Shown here: one piece after another, positions 1 through 7,500 of the stretch | Position numbering within the stretch: the stretch's first letter is position 1 | Layout of the letters: every line of letters starts with the position of its first letter | Source: 4572-123 sp002084545 | GTDB taxonomy: Bacteria; Desulfobacterota; Desulfobacteria; Desulfobacterales; 4572-123 | Reading direction: 5' to 3' | Assembly: GCA_029939715.1 (NCBI GenBank) | Contig: JAOZSJ010000126.1 | Location: forward strand, 1 to 9,750 | Length of the DNA: 9,750 bases | Notes under the pieces: generated by a model | Databases searched by the model: none | What the model was told of the DNA's origin: nothing | The model's input: only the letters and a program-made list of their open reading frames with translations | Position numbers and translations under genes: made by a program

Positions 1-39
1 CACATGTGGCTTCGTACGCTGATACTTTTCCTTTGCCAT
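1..39 (-). CDS. tuf: Elongation factor Tu, N-terminal fragment
   Basis: Only the first 13 codons lie in the window; the gene runs off the left edge. On the minus strand they read MAKEKYQRTKPHV, the characteristic EF-Tu amino terminus that precedes the NVGTIGHVDHGKTT GTP-binding loop in the family. EF-Tu is the GTPase that delivers aminoacyl-tRNA to the ribosome. The ATG is at 37-39. A run of seven G on the minus strand (plus positions 47-53) sits 7 nt upstream and is the only Shine-Dalgarno candidate, so it sets this start. The gene lies about 120 bp downstream of tRNA-Thr(GGT) and is probably cotranscribed with the tRNA cluster, as for E. coli tufB. The identification rests on few residues but is strengthened by the context. 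Confidence 0.93.
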   Translation of the reverse strand, partial: MAKEKYQRTKPHV

Positions 40-157
40 CTTCGTACCCCCCCTTGCTTTTTATTGTTGTAATAACGAATGGCCCGGCGCTGACTTATTA
101 CTAAAAAATACAATATGACCAGCCCTTCGCAGGTAATCCCGTACCGCAATAAAAACA

Positions 158-234
158 TGGAGCCCACGACCGGAATCGAACCGGTGAACCTCTTCCTTAC
201 CAAGGAAGCGCTCTACCGACTGAGCTACATGGGC
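158..234 (-). tRNA. tRNA-Thr, anticodon GGT
   Basis: The minus strand folds as a cloverleaf. The acceptor stem is GCCCATG paired with CGTGGGC, the D arm is GCTC/GAGC, and the anticodon stem is CTTCC/GGAAG around loop TTGGTAA with GGT at 199-201. The T arm is ACCGG-TTCGATT-CCGGT, followed by discriminator T and an encoded CCA. The anticodon decodes ACC/ACU threonine codons. It is the last tRNA before tuf, in the thrT position of the E. coli thrT-tufB operon. Oddity: the variable region between anticodon stem and T stem is AGGTTC, 6 nt where class I tRNAs normally have 5, making the gene 77 nt. Confidence 0.96.
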
Positions 235-250
235 ATTTTCACAGTATAAC

Positions 251-326
<76 letters not shown>

Positions 327-497
327 TTAAACCAAAAACAGATTCCTTTAATTTAAATACCCGCATCAAGCCGGCCGGGATTGCCAATATCTCCCTGAAA
401 AGCGCTGCAAAACGAATGCAGGAAGTTATGTAGTTCAAATAACGATCCCGATATATATTTATACGGAAATCTCCTACATATAACTCGTTACCAAGGA
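327..497. other. Long spacer inside the tRNA cluster
   Basis: These 171 bp separate tRNA-Tyr from tRNA-Gly, whereas the other tRNA spacers are 16 and 27 bp. I see no plausible open reading frame and no convincing additional tRNA. A short minus-strand palindrome (CTGCA/TGCAG) is too weak to call. The layout of two close pairs split by a longer processed spacer resembles the E. coli cluster, so this is most likely transcribed and removed during tRNA maturation. That is an inference. Confidence 0.5.
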
Positions 498-582
498 TGG
501 TGGTGGGGGGAGGATTTGAACCTCCGAAGGCGTCGCCGACAGATTTACAGTCTGTTCCCTTTGACCACTCGGGAACCCCACC
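498..582 (-). tRNA. tRNA-Tyr, anticodon GTA
   Basis: A class II tRNA with a long variable arm, 85 nt including encoded CCA. The acceptor stem is GGTGGGG/CCCCACC with discriminator A. The anticodon stem CAGA/TCTG flanks a loop with GTA, which reads UAC/UAU tyrosine codons. The variable arm forms a short G+C-rich hairpin (GGCGACGCC), and the T arm is GGAGG-TTCAAAT-CCTCC. It is the second gene of the cluster, 27 bp after tRNA-Thr(TGT). Confidence 0.97.
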
Positions 583-609
583 ATTTTTATTAATATACAA
601 AACCATAAC

Positions 610-685
610 TGGAGCCAGCGGAGGGACTCGAACCCCCGACCCACTGATTACAAATCAGTAGCTCTACCAGCTGAGCTACGCTGGC
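610..685 (-). tRNA. tRNA-Thr, anticodon TGT
   Basis: A 76-nt cloverleaf on the minus strand. The acceptor stem is GCCAGCG/CGCTGGC and the D stem GCTC/GAGC. The anticodon stem ACTGA/TCAGT holds loop TTTGTAA with TGT, which reads ACA and ACG threonine codons. The T arm is GGGGG-TTCGAGT-CCCTC, followed by discriminator T and encoded CCA. It is promoter-proximal, beginning about 13 nt after the predicted transcription start, and occupies the thrU position of the conserved order. Confidence 0.97.
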
Positions 686-704
686 GCGTTCAAACAAAAT
701 ATTA

Positions 705-733
705 AATTTACTTGTCGATTAATAAAAAGTCAA
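705..733 (-). promoter_or_regulatory. Sigma-70 promoter of the tRNA-tuf operon
   Basis: On the minus strand there is TTGACT (728-733), a 17-bp spacer, then TAAATT (705-710). The predicted start is near 698, leaving a leader of about 13 nt before tRNA-Thr(TGT). An A-tract (minus-strand AAAAAA near 737-742) directly upstream of the -35 box resembles an UP element, as expected for stable RNA. The bases between -10 and start are A+T-rich (TAATAT), unlike the G+C-rich discriminator of classical stringently controlled promoters. Confidence 0.75.
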
Positions 734-963
734 GAACTTTTTTCATCAATCCGCACCTAAGAACGGAACCTTTTAACGAAATTATTATTAAATAGCAACC
801 TCTGAAATTAGTTATTTTACCCGAAAATTGTCAATTAGAACTAAATAATATAATATTTTCGCCTTTTTCTTGCTTATTTAACCATAATTCGTGGTTTTTC
901 ACCTAACACCGTTTTTAAACCTGCCTGCCCATTACCCGCACGTCCAGGAAAAAGGATAATTTC

Positions 964-991
964 TTGACAAGAATACTCATATCCGTGTAAT
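964..991 (+). promoter_or_regulatory. Candidate sigma-70 promoter upstream of mltD
   Basis: A perfect TTGACA -35 box (964-969) is followed after 16 bp by TGTAAT (986-991), five of six matches to the -10 consensus. An alternative -10, TAATCA at 988-993, has an 18-bp spacer. It points at the transglycosylase gene with a leader of nearly 300 nt. That is long, so it may serve an upstream RNA or a regulated leader instead. Called by motif only. Confidence 0.5.
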
Positions 992-1032
992 CAAACAAAA
1001 TCAAAAGACTTCTTATCATATTGGAATCTTTA

Positions 1033-1048
1033 TGGCATAAAACTTGCT
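1033..1048 (+). promoter_or_regulatory. Candidate sigma-54 promoter
   Basis: TGGCAT-AAAAC-TTGCT matches the sigma-54 consensus TGGCAC-N5-TTGCW, with GG (1034-1035) and GC (1046-1047) at the required 12-bp offset. The predicted start is 1058-1059. It overlaps an inverted repeat, TTGCTG (1044-1049) with CAGCAA (1060-1065), which could be an operator or chance. No enhancer-binding protein gene is visible nearby. The motif is short and rests on one mismatch in the -24 box, so it is a candidate only. Confidence 0.4.
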
Positions 1049-1055
1049 GAATTAT

Positions 1056-1124
1056 CAGGCAGCAACTGGATTCAGACCCGATGGTAAACAGAAAATACTT
1101 TCCAAAACCCGGGGCAACTGCCTG
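1056..1124 (+). repeat. Inverted repeat with U-rich tail, possible small RNA
   Basis: CAGGCAG (1056-1062) and CTGCCTG (1118-1124) are perfect 7-bp inverted copies. A nested CCCG (1078-1081)/CGGG (1110-1113) pair lies inside, and the U-rich TTTATTTTAT follows at 1125-1134. If transcription begins at the sigma-54-like site, the transcript would start within the left arm, so its 5' end would pair with a terminator-like 3' end. It resembles no riboswitch family I recognise. The ncRNA status is an inference. Confidence 0.3.
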
Positions 1125-1289
1125 TTTATTTTATCTATAACTGTATTTTCAACCATTTCGGCTATAAAACATGTACTATTCATCAGATATAAATATCTTT
1201 ACACAGTTAAAAAAAAGTGCAGTTATTTGTAACGATTACCGGGTTGAGCCTTCATAACCAACCCTCAAACTTACGCGGGGAAACTTACA

Positions 1290-3206
1290 TTGAAAAAAAT
1301 TTATATATATATTTTGTCCATTGCCGGATTGATATTTCTATTTGGATGCACTCATACGCTGCCGAAAAACTCGATCCAGGCTCAACATGATTCCACGGCA
1401 CCTGTGCATGCCGCTGTTTCTCATTCCGATACAAAACCTTCTTTTCCTGAAACAGTACAACACGAGACAATGAAACCGGCTGCTGTAAAAACGAAAACTA
1501 CCCCATGCCCGTCTAGGCCGCTGACGGTAAAACCGACCCTGACCGAACCGGAAGCCCCTTTGCAGCCTCATACGACAGTCATTACGCCACCTGCCGCTGA
1601 CAAACCCGCCACCATTTCCGAAAAAACCTCGATCAAAACAATTTCACCGCAGGAAAAGACTCAAATAGCGCTGGATGATGCGCTCGATTATTGCCGTGAG
1701 TCCCAGAATTCCTGGCAAAAGGGTGAGCTGGAAAACGCCCTTGAAGCCCTTGACCAGGCCTATGCCCTAATCCTTAAAGTGGACATGCAGGACAATCCGA
1801 AACTGATCCAGCAAAAAGAAGACCTGCGGTTTTTGATTTCAAAACGCATACTTGAAATCTATGCATCCCGAAACATAGTGGTAAACGGCAACCACAATGC
1901 CATTCCCCTGATTATGAACCGGCATATTCAAAAGGAGATAGATCGTTTTACCAGGGGCGGCGAAAAAAAATTTTTCCTGCGGTCTTATCAACGATCTGGC
2001 AGATACCGCACCCACATTCTTACGGCTCTCCGGGAGGCAGGACTTCCGGATGAGCTGTCCTGGATTCCCCTTATTGAGAGCGGTTTCAAGCCATCTGCCC
2101 TTTCCAGTGCCCGCGCCCTTGGACTGTGGCAGTTTATTCCTTCAACCGGTTATAAATTCGGGCTCGCGCGCAATATGTATATTGACGAGCGGCTTGACCC
2201 GGTCAAAGCAACCAAAGCCGCCATCAGTTATCTAAAGGAACTGCACCAGATTTTCGGTGACTGGGCCACCGTGCTTGCGGCATACAACTGCGGCGAGGGG
2301 AGGGTCCTGCGCGTGATCCGCAACCAGAATGTCAACTATCTTGATAATTTCTGGGATCTGTACCTGCGTCTGCCGCGTGAGACAGCTCGCTATGTTCCCC
2401 GATTTCTGGCAACGCTGCATATTATCAATAACCTTGAAAAATACGGACTCGATTCAGTCCGAATGGATGAACCACTCAACTACGAAACCATCACCGTGGC
2501 AAAACAGATCCCCCTCAAGGATATCGCCAAACAAATTGGCGTGCCCGCAAAAAATCTCAAAAATCTTAACCCTGAACTTCGCTATGGAATATTACCCCCG
2601 ACCAGCTACGCTCTGCGCGTTCCTCCGGGCAAAGGCCCGGAACTGCTGGCTGCTATCGATAAAATCCATGCTGTTTCAAACCCGCAGCCGGCCTTTGCCT
2701 ATCATCGAATCAGAGCGGGCCAGACCCTTTCCACCATTGCCCGGCAGTACCGGACCAGCGTAGCCAAAATTATGCGGGCCAATAACATGCGTCGATCAAA
2801 TTATATTGTGGCCGGCAAAAAGCTGAAGATTCCCCTCAAGGGTGGTGTCAGTTACAGTTCGGCAAAAACCGTCGACCCCAAATATGCCGGTACCTCAGCT
2901 CATATTGTCAAAAAGGGGGACTCCCTCTGGATAATAGCCCGCCGCTATGGGACAACCACCCGGAAAATTATGAACCTGAACAACCTGAACAACACCCGCC
3001 TGCACATCGGACAGGTGTTGAAAATAACGGATCTTCCTCCTGCAAAAACAAATACAGACGACTTGAAGACTTACCGGGTAAAGAAGGGCGACAGTCCGTT
3101 TATCATTGCCAGGCGTAACAATATGCCCTTAAAACGTTTTCTGAAAATCAACCGTCTTTCAGCCAAAAGTAAGATATATCCGAACCAGAAAGTCTATGTT
3201 GAATAA
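1290..3206 (+). CDS. mltD: MltD-like membrane-bound lytic murein transglycosylase with LysM repeats
   Basis: 638 residues, a lipoprotein enzyme that cleaves peptidoglycan between MurNAc and GlcNAc to leave 1,6-anhydro-MurNAc ends. The start is TTG, chosen because GCGGGG (1275-1280) lies 9 nt upstream and the frame opens directly into a lipoprotein signal with lipobox LFGC (Cys20). Thr21-His22 has no Asp at +2, which suggests outer-membrane sorting. Residues 21-120 are a Pro/Thr/Lys-rich spacer, and 125-195 is a helical region. The SLT domain spans about 245-345, with catalytic Glu263 in IESGF, ALGLWQFIPSTG at 276-287 and AAYNCGEG at 330-337. A degenerate LysM-like segment (about 400-447) precedes three LysM repeats at about 471-515, 537-580 and 593-637. 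E. coli MltD has fewer LysM repeats and is shorter. The gene stands alone with its own leader, and the pump genes follow 276 bp later. Confidence 0.93.
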   Translation: MKKIYIYILSIAGLIFLFGCTHTLPKNSIQAQHDSTAPVHAAVSHSDTKPSFPETVQHETMKPAAVKTKTTPCPSRPLTVKPTLTEPEAPLQPHTTVITPPAADKPATISEKTSIKTISPQEKTQIALDDALDYCRESQNSWQKGELENALEALDQAYALILKVDMQDNPKLIQQKEDLRFLISKRILEIYASRNIVVNGNHNAIPLIMNRHIQKEIDRFTRGGEKKFFLRSYQRSGRYRTHILTALREAGLPDELSWIPLIESGFKPSALSSARALGLWQFIPSTGYKFGLARNMYIDERLDPVKATKAAISYLKELHQIFGDWATVLAAYNCGEGRVLRVIRNQNVNYLDNFWDLYLRLPRETARYVPRFLATLHIINNLEKYGLDSVRMDEPLNYETITVAKQIPLKDIAKQIGVPAKNLKNLNPELRYGILPPTSYALRVPPGKGPELLAAIDKIHAVSNPQPAFAYHRIRAGQTLSTIARQYRTSVAKIMRANNMRRSNYIVAGKKLKIPLKGGVSYSSAKTVDPKYAGTSAHIVKKGDSLWIIARRYGTTTRKIMNLNNLNNTRLHIGQVLKITDLPPAKTNTDDLKTYRVKKGDSPFIIARRNNMPLKRFLKINRLSAKSKIYPNQKVYVE

Positions 3207-3212
3207 AAACCG

Positions 3213-3329
3213 ATGCCTTTATTAAACGGCGACGAAGCAGCCGACTGTTCTGCCGCCGAAGACACATCCCGACAAGCATCAGAACCTGCCATGGAGATAT
3301 CCGGGGCTCCCGAAGTATGGGTTTTTTGA
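3213..3329 (+). CDS. Possible small ORF, 38 aa, unrecognised
   Basis: An ATG-started frame begins 6 nt after the mltD stop and ends in TGA. The product is acidic (runs such as NGDEAAD and SAAED) and ends EVWVF. Base use is more G+C-rich than the rest of the mltD-adaptor spacer and looks codon-like, but there is no Shine-Dalgarno sequence and I recognise no family. It could be a translated short peptide, a decayed gene end, or chance. Confidence 0.2.
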   Translation: MPLLNGDEAADCSAAEDTSRQASEPAMEISGAPEVWVF

Positions 3330-3332
3330 TGA

Positions 3333-3361
3333 TTGACACACGCCTGCTTTATTGTCATACT
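3333..3361 (+). promoter_or_regulatory. Candidate sigma-70 promoter of the RND operon
   Basis: TTGACA (3333-3338), a 17-bp spacer, then CATACT (3356-3361). The -10 box is weak (4 of 6) but is preceded by TGT at 3353-3355, an extended -10 element. The predicted start is about 115 nt before the adaptor ATG. It is the best match in the 276-bp gap between mltD and the adaptor. Confidence 0.5.
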
Positions 3362-3470
3362 CCGTTTTAAAAGATATTTCCTGTCTTTATCTCCACGAAT
3401 AATACGGCTGTATCCCCTAAATTACACGTATAGTGGATTCATATTGTCTTTTTATCGCTAATATCGAGGT

Positions 3471-3476
3471 TATAAT
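3471..3476 (+). promoter_or_regulatory. Consensus TATAAT box immediately before the adaptor start codon
   Basis: A perfect -10 hexamer ends 6 nt before the ATG at 3483, so a transcript starting the usual 6-8 nt downstream would be leaderless or nearly so. A partial -35 (TTGTCT at 3444-3449) lies 21 bp upstream, which is too far to be good. It may be a second promoter or coincidental A+T sequence. The only Shine-Dalgarno candidate, GAGG at 3466-3469, is 13 nt from the ATG. Confidence 0.3.
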
Positions 3477-3482
3477 TCGCCT

Positions 3483-4559
3483 ATGAAAAAACGTTTAATC
3501 ATTACAATAATAGCATTCTCCGTAGCAGCGCTGTCCGGATGCTCCCCTCCTGAAGAAAACGAAGCAGTTCAGGAAAAACCCCGCATGGTCCGGGTCGAAA
3601 AAATTGTCAGGCATGATCTGCCGATTAGTGTGAGTGCGGTGGGAAGATTAATACCGAATCGGGAAGTCGTTATTTCTTCACAGGTAGCCGGGATTGTGAC
3701 GGCTTATAAAAAGGATGTCGGTTCTAAGGTTTTGACAGGCAACAGTCTGGTCAGACTTGATCCGACGGACTACAACCTGATCCTTGAGGAGGCCAGGGCA
3801 AACCTTTTATCCGTCCAGGCGAATCTGGCAGCGACGACCAACGCCTTTAAACGCGCCAGGCAACTGTTACCGGAAAATGTAATTACTCCGGAGGGATTTG
3901 ATAAAGCCGAGGCCGAATACAAGGCATCCAGTGCACTGGCGGCCCAGCTTGAAACTGCCGTGAATATGGCACAGCGGCAGCTTGATAAAACGGATATCAT
4001 CGCCCCCTTTGGCGGTTATGTAACCAGGCGGTTCGTGGAAATCGGTCAGAACATCGCTATTGGCGAACCGGTGATGGCCATGGCGGACATGAAAACCATG
4101 AGAATCAAAGTCCACCTCAATGAACGTGATTACGTGCATCTGGACAAAAATGATCCGGTAACGGTCAGGATCGAGGCATATATAGACACCTCGTTTCCGG
4201 GGAAAGTAGACAAAATAGGCATCAAGGCCGATCCGCTTACCAATACATTCGAAGTGGAGATCCTTGTTGATAATCCGGGAATCATTTTAAAAGCCGGGCT
4301 GACGGCACGCGTATTCATCAGGACCGATATAATCCGTGATACGATCATGATTCCCCAGAGTTGTGTCCTGTTCAGAGAAGATCGAAAAGAAGTTTTTGTA
4401 ATTGAAAAGGGCAATACGGCAGCCGTCAGGGAAATAACGCTGGGGCAGACTCAAGGATCCGCCGTCAGAATTCTCAAGGGGCTTGTTTTCGGTGACACCC
4501 TGGTGACCACAGGCAGTCAGTATCTCAAATCAGGGGATATAGTGACCATCGCACCATAA
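3483..4559 (+). CDS. RND efflux periplasmic adaptor (membrane fusion lipoprotein)
   Basis: 358 residues, the periplasmic adaptor that couples an RND pump to an outer-membrane channel. The N-terminus is a lipoprotein signal with lipobox LSGC (Cys20), so the protein is lipid-anchored as AcrA and MexA are. Domains read in the usual order. The first lipoyl half is about 63-96 (SSQVAGIVTAYKKDVGSKV), the alpha-helical hairpin about 97-168, and the second lipoyl half about 171-203 (DIIAPFGGYVTRRFVEIGQ). The beta-barrel is about 205-280 and the membrane-proximal domain about 282-358. The length is typical for small RND adaptors, with a short hairpin. It is followed after 8 nt by the pump gene, whose ribosome binding site overlaps this gene's stop, so the two are cotranscribed. 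The substrate cannot be deduced. The start is fixed by the signal peptide, although the GAGG site is distant. Confidence 0.94.
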   Translation: MKKRLIITIIAFSVAALSGCSPPEENEAVQEKPRMVRVEKIVRHDLPISVSAVGRLIPNREVVISSQVAGIVTAYKKDVGSKVLTGNSLVRLDPTDYNLILEEARANLLSVQANLAATTNAFKRARQLLPENVITPEGFDKAEAEYKASSALAAQLETAVNMAQRQLDKTDIIAPFGGYVTRRFVEIGQNIAIGEPVMAMADMKTMRIKVHLNERDYVHLDKNDPVTVRIEAYIDTSFPGKVDKIGIKADPLTNTFEVEILVDNPGIILKAGLTARVFIRTDIIRDTIMIPQSCVLFREDRKEVFVIEKGNTAAVREITLGQTQGSAVRILKGLVFGDTLVTTGSQYLKSGDIVTIAP

Positions 4560-4567
4560 GGGTTTTT

Positions 4568-7500
4568 ATGAAATTTTTTTCTTTTATCATAAAACGATGG
4601 CTTATTTTCAGCCTGCTGGTCATTGTCCTGCCCGTCGTGGCAGGAACGTTCGCCTACAGATCCCTTCCAAAGGAGGGCGAACCGGAAATATCCGCCCCGG
4701 TAGCCCTTGTCATCACGATCTATCCGGGGGCGTCACCTGCCGAGATTGAAAGCCTGGTAACCACACCCATCGAGGAGGCCCTGAGCGATCTGAAAGATGT
4801 CGATGAAATGCGCTCTGATTCCGCGGAAGGTGTATCCGTTATAGTCATCGATTTCGAAGCGGAAGCCGATCTTGAAAGATCTCTCCAGAAAGTCAGGGAA
4901 AAAGTCACCGATGCCCGGAAAGATCTTCCGGAGGATGCCGAAGACCCGGAAGTCAATGAAGTCAGTTTTTCCGACATCCCGATCATGATTGCATCCGTTA
5001 CCGGAGATATCGATCCGGTTAAGCTTCGGAAACTCGCGGAAGACGTTGCAAAAGAGATCGAAATGATGTCCGAAGTCCTCGAAGCGGATGTCGCCGGCGG
5101 GCTTGTCCGTGAGATACAGATCTATCTGGAACCGGAAAGACTTAACCAGTACAACCTGACGCTGCTTGATGTATACAGTGCGGTGAAACGCTCGGACATC
5201 AATATTCCCGGCGGACAGGTCAATGTGGAAGGCCGGCGGCTCCTGCTGCGGACCCTGACCGAAATAAAAAATGTTGAAAATTATTCAATGGTGCCTTTAA
5301 TCCGGCAGGAAGATCGCGTGGTCTTCCTTGGGGATGTGGGCACTGTTATAGACGGGCATTCCGAAGACATCAGCTATTCCCGTGTCAACGGCGTTGCATC
5401 CGCGGCCATTGCCATAAAAAAGCGCAGCGGTGCAAACATACTCAAAACGACCGAAAAAGTCCGGGCCAGACTCAAGAACCTGGAAAAATCCTTTCCTGCC
5501 GGGGTCAAAACCGTCATAACAGCGGAAAAAGCAAAATTCATCAAACAGGGTTTCGACCAGATGAACAATTCCGCGGTGGTGGGCCTTATCATCGTTATTC
5601 TCGTGCTCTATTTTGCCATGGGGTTGAGAAACTCCGTTATCACATCCCTGTCAATCCCTCTGTCACTTCTTTTGACATTCGTTTTTCTCAAGATTTTCGG
5701 CCTGTCAAACAACGACATGGTCCGGTTTTCGCTGGTCCTTTGTATCGGCATGCTTGTGGATAATGCCATTATCGTGGTTGAAAACGTGTATCATCACTAC
5801 CAGCTCGGCAAAGACAGGGTCACGGCCGTCATAGATGGGACATCTGAAATCGCCATGCCTGTAATATCAGCCACCTTGACGACCATGGCAGCCTTTCTGC
5901 CCATACTGCTGATGACCGGCGTCACGGGCGAGTACCTGGGATTTATCCCCAAAACCGTTGCCATTGCCCTGTCCGCCTCCCTGGTCATTGCCCTTATTGC
6001 AAACCCCCTGATTTTGAGCATGTTCATGAAGCAGACAAAAAAAGGGGGAAGTATCGTCAAACCCGAAGATGACCTCAAATGGTTGAAAAAAATCTATGTA
6101 CGAGGTGTTTCCTGGGCATTGAATCACCGTTTTCAGGTAGTTTGCATGATCTTTTTAAGCCTCATGCTGGCAGCCTGCCTCCTTGCATTCAAGCTGGTAA
6201 AGGTCGACATGTTTCCTGATGTGGACTTCGACTATATCTATATTACAGTGGAAACACCGCGCGGAACCGAAGTTGGCATCACAAATTCGGTGGCGGAAAA
6301 AATTGAAAAAATTGTCCGGGATAACGTGCCTGAACTTGTCCGGGTGGTATCTACCGTGGGCCGGCAGGGGCAGAGCGCCTATGAATTTTCCTTTGGCACG
6401 GGCACCCGGAGCAATTTTGCGGAAATCACGGTAGAACTGGAAGACGGCAAGGAGTATGCGCGCGCATCCCACAAGCAGATTCAGAAACGTATCCGGCCCT
6501 TTTTAGAAAAAATACCAGGAGCGGATATCCGATTCCGTGCCATTGAGTGGGGGCCGCCCACGGTAGCTCCTGTCCTGATAAAGATTATCGGGCCTGAAAT
6601 AAAAACACTGCGGAGCATAACAGCCCGTGTCCGCCAGATCATGGAAAACATTCATGGTGTCGCTGATATCAAGGATGATTTTTCAGATGCACCGCCCGAG
6701 CTTCGCGTAAAAATCGACCGTCCAAGGGCCGCATCCATGGGAATTCCCCTTGAGTCCATTGCCCTTAACCTGAGAGGGGCAACGGCAGGTCTTGATATAC
6801 GGGAATTCCGGGACGAACTGGATGTTTCGAAAAAGTACGACCTGAAGGTTCGCTTTTCCCCTAAATCACGGATCAGCCCGAACATGCTGGATAACATCAG
6901 GATTCGTTCGGATTCCGGACAGCTCGTCCCCCTTTCCACCATTGCAGAATTCAGCATGGGCAAAGGATTGAACAGCATAAGACATTCCGACAGACGGCGT
7001 ATTGTCAGAATCTCCGCCAACAATCAGGGCAGATCTGCCGTGGAAATTACCGCGGAACTGAGGGAAAAATTAAACCGTCTCGAGCTTCCCGCGGGCTATA
7101 ATTTCGATTATTCAGGTGAATATGAAGAGACCACGGAGTCCTTTGAAAGCCTGGGACTGGCCTATATCGTTGCAGCCATCCTGATTTTTACCCTGCTTGT
7201 GTCTCAATTTAATTCCCTGGCCCAGCCCTTTGCCATACTCTCGGCACTGCCGCTGTCGGTGGTGGGTGCCATGGCAGGACTCTATATTACGGGCAACGAT
7301 TTTTCCATCATGAGTTTTATCGGACTGGTGGGACTTAGCGGTATCGTTGTCAATGATTCCATTGTTCTTGTGGATTGTATCAACCGCAAGCGGGAAGCCG
7401 GACGCAACATGTTTGATGCAATTGTCACCGGGGGCCAGCAGCGTCTCAGGCCGATCATCTCCACGACACTGTCGACCGTCGGGGGAATTCTGACCCTGAC

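Larger units (their letters stand above)
734..1289. other. Divergent intergenic region between tRNA operon and mltD
   Basis: About 550 bp of A+T-rich DNA without a convincing gene. The left part (734-960) contains mostly A/T runs and only weak A+T stems. The right part holds a sigma-70-like promoter (964-991), a sigma-54-like promoter (1033-1048), an inverted repeat (1056-1124) and a small hairpin (GGGTTG 1241-1246 with CAACCC 1259-1264) just before the mltD ribosome binding site. The 62-codon frame at 1044-1232 has no ribosome binding site and a low-complexity product, and is not accepted. Confidence 0.55.

Noticed and set aside
822..861. CGAAAAT/ATTTTCG inverted repeat followed by T-rich DNA
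   Set aside because: It is an A+T-rich 7-bp stem with a 26-nt loop in a region of about 75% A+T, and is likely chance.
880..896. AACCA/TGGTT mini-hairpin followed by TTTC
   Set aside because: There are only five pairs and no transcript is known to end here; too little to call a terminator.
1044..1232. 62-codon plus-strand frame with TTG start upstream of mltD
   Set aside because: It has no ribosome binding site, its start overlaps the sigma-54-like motif, and its product is A+T-driven low-complexity residues with no family resemblance.
3309..3327. CCC...GGG followed by six T, as an mltD terminator
   Set aside because: The stem is only three pairs with a 7-nt loop, too weak for an intrinsic terminator.
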